Shown one piece after another: positions 62,101-64,000 of a stretch of 64,000 nt of DNA. A program made the position numbers and the translations under genes. The DNA is from Photobacterium jeanii. Lineage in GTDB: Bacteria > Pseudomonadota > Gammaproteobacteria > Enterobacterales > Vibrionaceae. Each line of letters begins with the position of its first letter. Positions within the stretch are counted from its first letter, which is position 1. Location: assembly GCF_001650345.1 (NCBI RefSeq), contig NZ_LVHF01000028.1, forward strand, positions 186,001 through 250,000, in the 5' to 3' direction. The notes beneath the pieces were generated by a model. It was not told where the DNA came from. It was given only the letters and a program-made list of their open reading frames with translations, and made no database searches.

Positions 62101-64000
62101 GTTACCCGAAGGATTTGTGGTGGTTGGCGGCTTTCATGATGGTGAGGGGAACTGGGTAGTACCTGAAAGTCAGCTCGATAATATTCAGATTGTCGCACCC
62201 AGTGGTTTCAACGGCAGTTTGGATATATTGATCAGCGGTCAAGTGCAAGATCAGGGCGATAGCAATGCAGATACTGGCGTGCCAGAAGGGGATGTTAGTA
62301 CCCGTGTGCGTTTTGATGATGAACTTACCCTCGATTTCTCACCCAATACAGCCACTAACACCAATGAAGCGGGCACCATAACGGTGACCGAGCAGGTGAT
62401 CACCGGGGAAGAAGACCGGGTTGTGAATTTGGGCGTTCAACTGGCAAATGTAGTATCAGTGGCGGTCGATGGTAATCAAACGAACGATGTGTTCTCGATT
62501 GTGATCCAAGCGGGGGATTTGCCAAACGGTGTAACGATTGGTGGTACTGAGTTTGATTTCGTCAATGGCGAATATGTTTGGCAAGTGCCCGTTGACCCAG
62601 CAACAGGGACAGTGGATTTATCGAATGTCACACTAAATCTAGCGCAAGACTTTGCTGGCGATTTTGCGTTACCGATCCGCTTTGTGACCACGGATATCAC
62701 CAGTGGCGATATGAACATTGAAAACACCACCTTGGCTGTGCGCATAGATCCGATTGTCGATTTACCTCCTGAAGGTAATCCTGAATTTACTCTCAATGTG
62801 GTTCAAACCGCAGGGCTTGATGCGGATAGGCAGCCTGTCAGCGAAACGGGTAATCCTGAGGTAATTCTTACCGATGGTGCGTACGAAGATGGGGTGATAA
62901 CCCTAGCGCTTGCGGCAACCCTAGCGGATATCAGCACCAGCCTGACAGAGGGTTTGGAAAGCGTAGAGCAAGCGACATTAACGGTTGCCCCTGCGTTGGG
63001 GGCATTTATTGTTACCAATCCTGACGGCTCAACCTCAGAGCTGCAAACTGTCACTGTTGCAGGTAGCGAACTCGATAGTATTCAATTTAAGCCGTTTGAA
63101 GATTACAGCGGCCCTGTATCGTTATCGGTTGATGCCTTGGTTGTTGATAATGTTAGTTATGACCTAACCACGCCAGCTACTGCAGCGGATTCGGGTAATG
63201 CGCTCACGACGGTTGAGTTTGATGTTATTCCCGTTAACGACGATGTGGATTTCGTGGGTGATGATCAATTGATTGTTGGTGAGGAAGAACAAGCTGGTGG
63301 GATCTCGCTAGGAAGCGTTGGCTTTCAACTGCAAGATATTGATGGCTCAGAAACCATAGTGTCAGTGTTGATCACCAATGTCCCCGATGGTTTCTTACTG
63401 GGCTCTCCGGCGCGAAATTTAGGTGGCGGAGAGTGGAAAGTCACAGTGCCGGCCAATAGCAGCAGTTTCGATTTATCGGGTATCAATCTTATTCCGCCCA
63501 AAGATTTTAGCGGCACCGTAGAACTGGGTGTCACCGTCTTTACAAAAGAAACGTTGCTGACGGAAGTGGCCGAGAAGACCACCACGATAAATGTTGAAGT
63601 AACCCCAGTTGGCGATCGGGTTGATAGTGATATCACGACCCAATATCAAGGCACGGAGAGTCAGGGTGTGACGCTCGAACTTAATCTTGCTGCACGCGAC
63701 AACAAAGCCAGGATCGATCCTCCGGTGGCTAATGTGACGGAAAACCCACCGGAAACTTTATTAGTGACAATTTCGAACGTGCCGGACTCAAGTACCTTTG
63801 ATGTGCCAGCCAATGGCACGGCAGTGAATTTAGGTGGTGGGGTATGGCAGTTTGAAATTGCTGCGATTGACTTAGATAGCCTAGTGTTTAATCCGGTGGA
63901 TGCTAACGGCACTATCTCATTAGCGGTGAATATCAAAGCGGTTGATAACGGTGTGGTGGCCGATGAAAGCTTAGCGATTAATGAAACCTTGGTACTGAAC
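56129..64000 (+). CDS. Giant LapA-like repetitive surface adhesin (partial, runs off the window end)
   Basis: An uninterrupted frame of 2,624 codons runs from the ATG at 56129 to the last base. Residues 1-130 resemble the LapA retention module that plugs a type I secretion pore. It is followed by SGEDPT and the motif PAAG (residues 132-135), the di-alanine site cut by LapG-type periplasmic proteases. Residues about 190-960 carry repeats of roughly 300 residues, each with a DHLA...V.GE.L core and AGVDR/FVAQQPTL.GLTSNG partners. After about residue 970 come cadherin/Ig-like modules with DxDGD motifs. The C-terminal RTX repeats and secretion signal would lie beyond the window. No signal peptide is present, as expected for type I secretion. 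LapD, LapG and the exporter are not in view. Confidence 0.88.
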   Translation, partial: MHRVEVGQAAIVESVEGTAFVLTSSDSALPVTAGMALQPGQILVTAEGAKVVVFLNGDLIVVDANCAACLASQGDETRLVQQGTQVPALTTPDVAVENALNQTVEEPVGFDIAAIQSAILSGEDPTLTLEAPAAGADDGSSNDGFIVVDYNYLSTLAQAGYDTRFQRFDDDPDDENPPFILAAGGQAATIVLTEGDLQPLTYPVSEQQTVLIQSGSLPLDPTSVTFEAVALAQVLNALTQTVTSNGQSVSFIYNPADNQIVGTSLVDGVDSVVVTFSLSAQAAGTDLAVTLTVEQLQPIDHIAATNGVVSVDGEQLNVAFAIQALDGGGNAMLAPVTMNAVLNDGEFPALSTDPGVSLQEQTEPQTVTGQVPLNLGSDFIDSVAFAAQQPTLQGLTSNGFATQFSVDGDTITVTRSDQPSIEVLKVTIGIDGAYSVTLSQPFDQDPITDLTVLALDVSVTDKDGDISNVEPVNIQILDGNDPDGGNKGRVQITEGDLDSTVVAEQYPVNNTTSFEIKAGVDRMVPESLILDPDFEAVLLNELNSLTSGREPVNFSVARDPNGEITITGSLGSGETVLTVVMTPTQTGQNITLTSTVTQNLPLDHLAQSQALLSVTGELLEVKIPLQAQNSDDDFLLQPAVLTVAVADGVDPTFVEDAGSEWTELGGTTNGQIEINLGSDELRTVTFVAQQPTLVGLTSNGAATDFRIEGDTLTLFLQNSPTTSVLTVTLSTDGSYEAQQLRAIDQLTSADITELVLAVTGLDSDDDATDPNGELLITINDGVDPSGLFTTQDAADLREGSLSIPTGQAGGYPVTDQASFTFAAGVDRLDPTTLTIDPAQLTSLLAELNADISAGGQALVFSYDAATNTIVGEQAGQAILTITFSAVNIASAQGNDSVEVSLTLTQTAPLDHLATGNNTGLVRVNGEQIAIDLPLQMQDTDGDPLTATAVVPLILRDGDDPVINPPINAQVVESDIDGDADNHQGSTPNGTGNIDSATFGATVGSDPIVNFVINTATFNQRNPVLTSQGETVELLDAGGGIYRGIVAGAGQGGSDKVVFEYVLQPNGTYIFTLLGALDHSVQGADNLSVLLPIQALDQDGDLSAPVNLTVVVTDDLANGRDISFSMTEGDGTTNRVNLLPAAREGADDATVTSVFNQGQEVFLTGTGFNSIPINDERGVLLGQLNIRANGRVEFTPEPNIDHDSATLTHQIPYKVTDGDGDIAISTITINISDQAPVIIIDPDAIQTVEDVGRVPDPDESIIEPPAGAPVALQINIGDADRGETLGQVLISVPTTENGDFYHNGVELEKTPDGQFYIVPLTAFTTADGVLYTMNNVSFLPNADFSTLNGDLDFNVQVTVNTDDVPHPPQTASFSVTVLGIADIPTWDLDQTELHYTGQEDDANIGLQLTANLNDVDGSEVLFYIVQIEPDPSGAINGTLVGNGLVEIAPNQWRVSAANVGSIAVNPNDNYSGDIRLTAVAQSEERAVFQVQNADSVAIDLVVNVLPVADSAVLKVTRIESNEDERIALGNSISLSLTEDTDGSETRFVLISNLPVASKVFVDDVEQTPNADGKFEIPIDQLPLLTFQPTPESNLDFELTIEGKVVDTAIITDSDGNTQVMEDVFLTPATQLEVALTGVADEPDFLVADDPDGNLDPGDWQKLENGLGVETLILEDGTATLNFAIVSGEDALKQPDDNSETLTLVISNIPAGVQIFDATGNPQTLTFVGNDASGNPMYEVNLSSLDSISVVPPLHSTTDIELKATLVTTEDDGDHLTSEGTIKINIAPVIDAVDFNKTTSNGALEDTLITIDWRPTVDQGFVDNQEQIIGFAIDSFPADYNLLLDGAVLTRAPDGSVTFTDAQLAALLAGGNLQLQAPEDSDRDLILTTRLQIEQTDPDGEPTANKEIVGSLTVDIRAVVEPDGVLQVEDSAGNVVTTVQSSTSGVIDLTNGASSQGQINFVEDDAPTPQDSSDEIVRRVVISFPDTDSNGDPLPEGFVVVGGFHDGEGNWVVPESQLDNIQIVAPSGFNGSLDILISGQVQDQGDSNADTGVPEGDVSTRVRFDDELTLDFSPNTATNTNEAGTITVTEQVITGEEDRVVNLGVQLANVVSVAVDGNQTNDVFSIVIQAGDLPNGVTIGGTEFDFVNGEYVWQVPVDPATGTVDLSNVTLNLAQDFAGDFALPIRFVTTDITSGDMNIENTTLAVRIDPIVDLPPEGNPEFTLNVVQTAGLDADRQPVSETGNPEVILTDGAYEDGVITLALAATLADISTSLTEGLESVEQATLTVAPALGAFIVTNPDGSTSELQTVTVAGSELDSIQFKPFEDYSGPVSLSVDALVVDNVSYDLTTPATAADSGNALTTVEFDVIPVNDDVDFVGDDQLIVGEEEQAGGISLGSVGFQLQDIDGSETIVSVLITNVPDGFLLGSPARNLGGGEWKVTVPANSSSFDLSGINLIPPKDFSGTVELGVTVFTKETLLTEVAEKTTTINVEVTPVGDRVDSDITTQYQGTESQGVTLELNLAARDNKARIDPPVANVTENPPETLLVTISNVPDSSTFDVPANGTAVNLGGGVWQFEIAAIDLDSLVFNPVDANGTISLAVNIKAVDNGVVADESLAINETLVLN
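56519..56536 (+). other. Encoded LapG-type cleavage motif (PAAG) of the adhesin
   Basis: Codons 131-136 encode A-P-A-A-G-A, followed by an acidic/Gly/Ser linker and FIVVDYN. LapA family members have the same arrangement: a DPT segment, a [T/P/A]AAG motif and a Gly-rich linker. A second LAAGG lies at residues 181-185 and is a weaker alternative. Confidence 0.6.
57021..58950 (+). repeat. Long-period tandem repeats within the adhesin
   Basis: Three copies of a recognisable core (PxDHxA...V.GE.L.V...LQA.D) begin near 57021, 57931 and 58851, spaced about 910 and 920 bases, or roughly 305 residues. Companion segments recur with the same period: QQPTL.GLTSNG near 57295 and 58197, and AGVDR near 57681 and 58598. 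The copies are diverged at protein level, so this is an old duplication. Confidence 0.7.

Noticed and set aside
1..64000. CRISPR arrays, tRNA or rRNA genes, insertion sequences, prophage genes
   Set aside because: Looked for because of the CARF nuclease and the accessory surface genes, but I saw no regularly spaced short repeats, cloverleaf sequences, transposase or integrase products.

Overview
The window is a stretch of chromosome from a marine gammaproteobacterium of the family Vibrionaceae, most probably Photobacterium or a close relative. The evidence is the gene set: FabV enoyl-ACP reductase, an AspS-type T2SS pilotin beside yciI-yciA-yciB, a PhoP/PhoQ-YbjL-GrxA group, a PsrA-FadE pair, a VC1899-like DUF1887 protein and a TreR/TreB/TreC locus. 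Genus is inferred from protein resemblance only. I found no tRNA, rRNA, CRISPR array, insertion sequence or prophage.

1-12.3 kb is a complete-looking Tad (Flp) pilus locus. An upstream minor-pilin operon (tadE-tadF-tadG) ends in its own terminator. It is followed by a promoter and the main operon flp-tadV-rcpC-rcpA-rcpB-tadZ-tadA-tadB-tadC-tadD, closed by a separate OmpA-domain gene. 12.3-21.4 kb is housekeeping: cardiolipin synthase, a Na+-dependent NSS transporter, an RluA-type pseudouridine synthase, a very basic small protein behind a Fur-box-like site and a hairpin, an rRNA-methyltransferase-like protein, aspS, yciI, yciA, yciB, an outer-membrane barrel protein and D-lactate dehydrogenase.

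21.6-32 kb holds two paralogous signalling modules about 6 kb apart. Each pairs a soluble histidine kinase carrying a degenerate cyclic-nucleotide-binding-like domain with a small stand-alone receiver protein. One kinase also has an N-terminal receiver, and the other module follows a DASS carboxylate transporter. All three receivers share D61/K114 spacing, and both kinases share an unusual insertion in the dimerisation domain. A YdgA-family protein, a CBS protein and a MATE exporter lie between the modules. This is my best candidate for an undescribed system.

32-50 kb: psrA-fadE (fatty-acid responsive repressor and acyl-CoA dehydrogenase, with a PsrA-like operator), a chemoreceptor, a small secreted protein, fabV, phoQ-phoP, ybjL, grxA, an Fe-alcohol dehydrogenase-nfsA operon, a coiled-coil lipoprotein, and a CARF-nuclease (Card1/Can2-like) with no CRISPR system in view.

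50-55.2 kb is the trehalose regulon, with two near-identical TreR operators and a CRP site in front of treB-treC. A LysE-family exporter follows. From 56.1 kb to the end (and beyond) runs a single open frame of at least 2,624 codons. It encodes a giant LapA-like adhesin with a retention module and a PAAG protease-cleavage motif, a block of about 300-residue repeats, then many Ig/cadherin-like modules. With the Tad pilus at the other end, the window is flanked by two surface-attachment systems.
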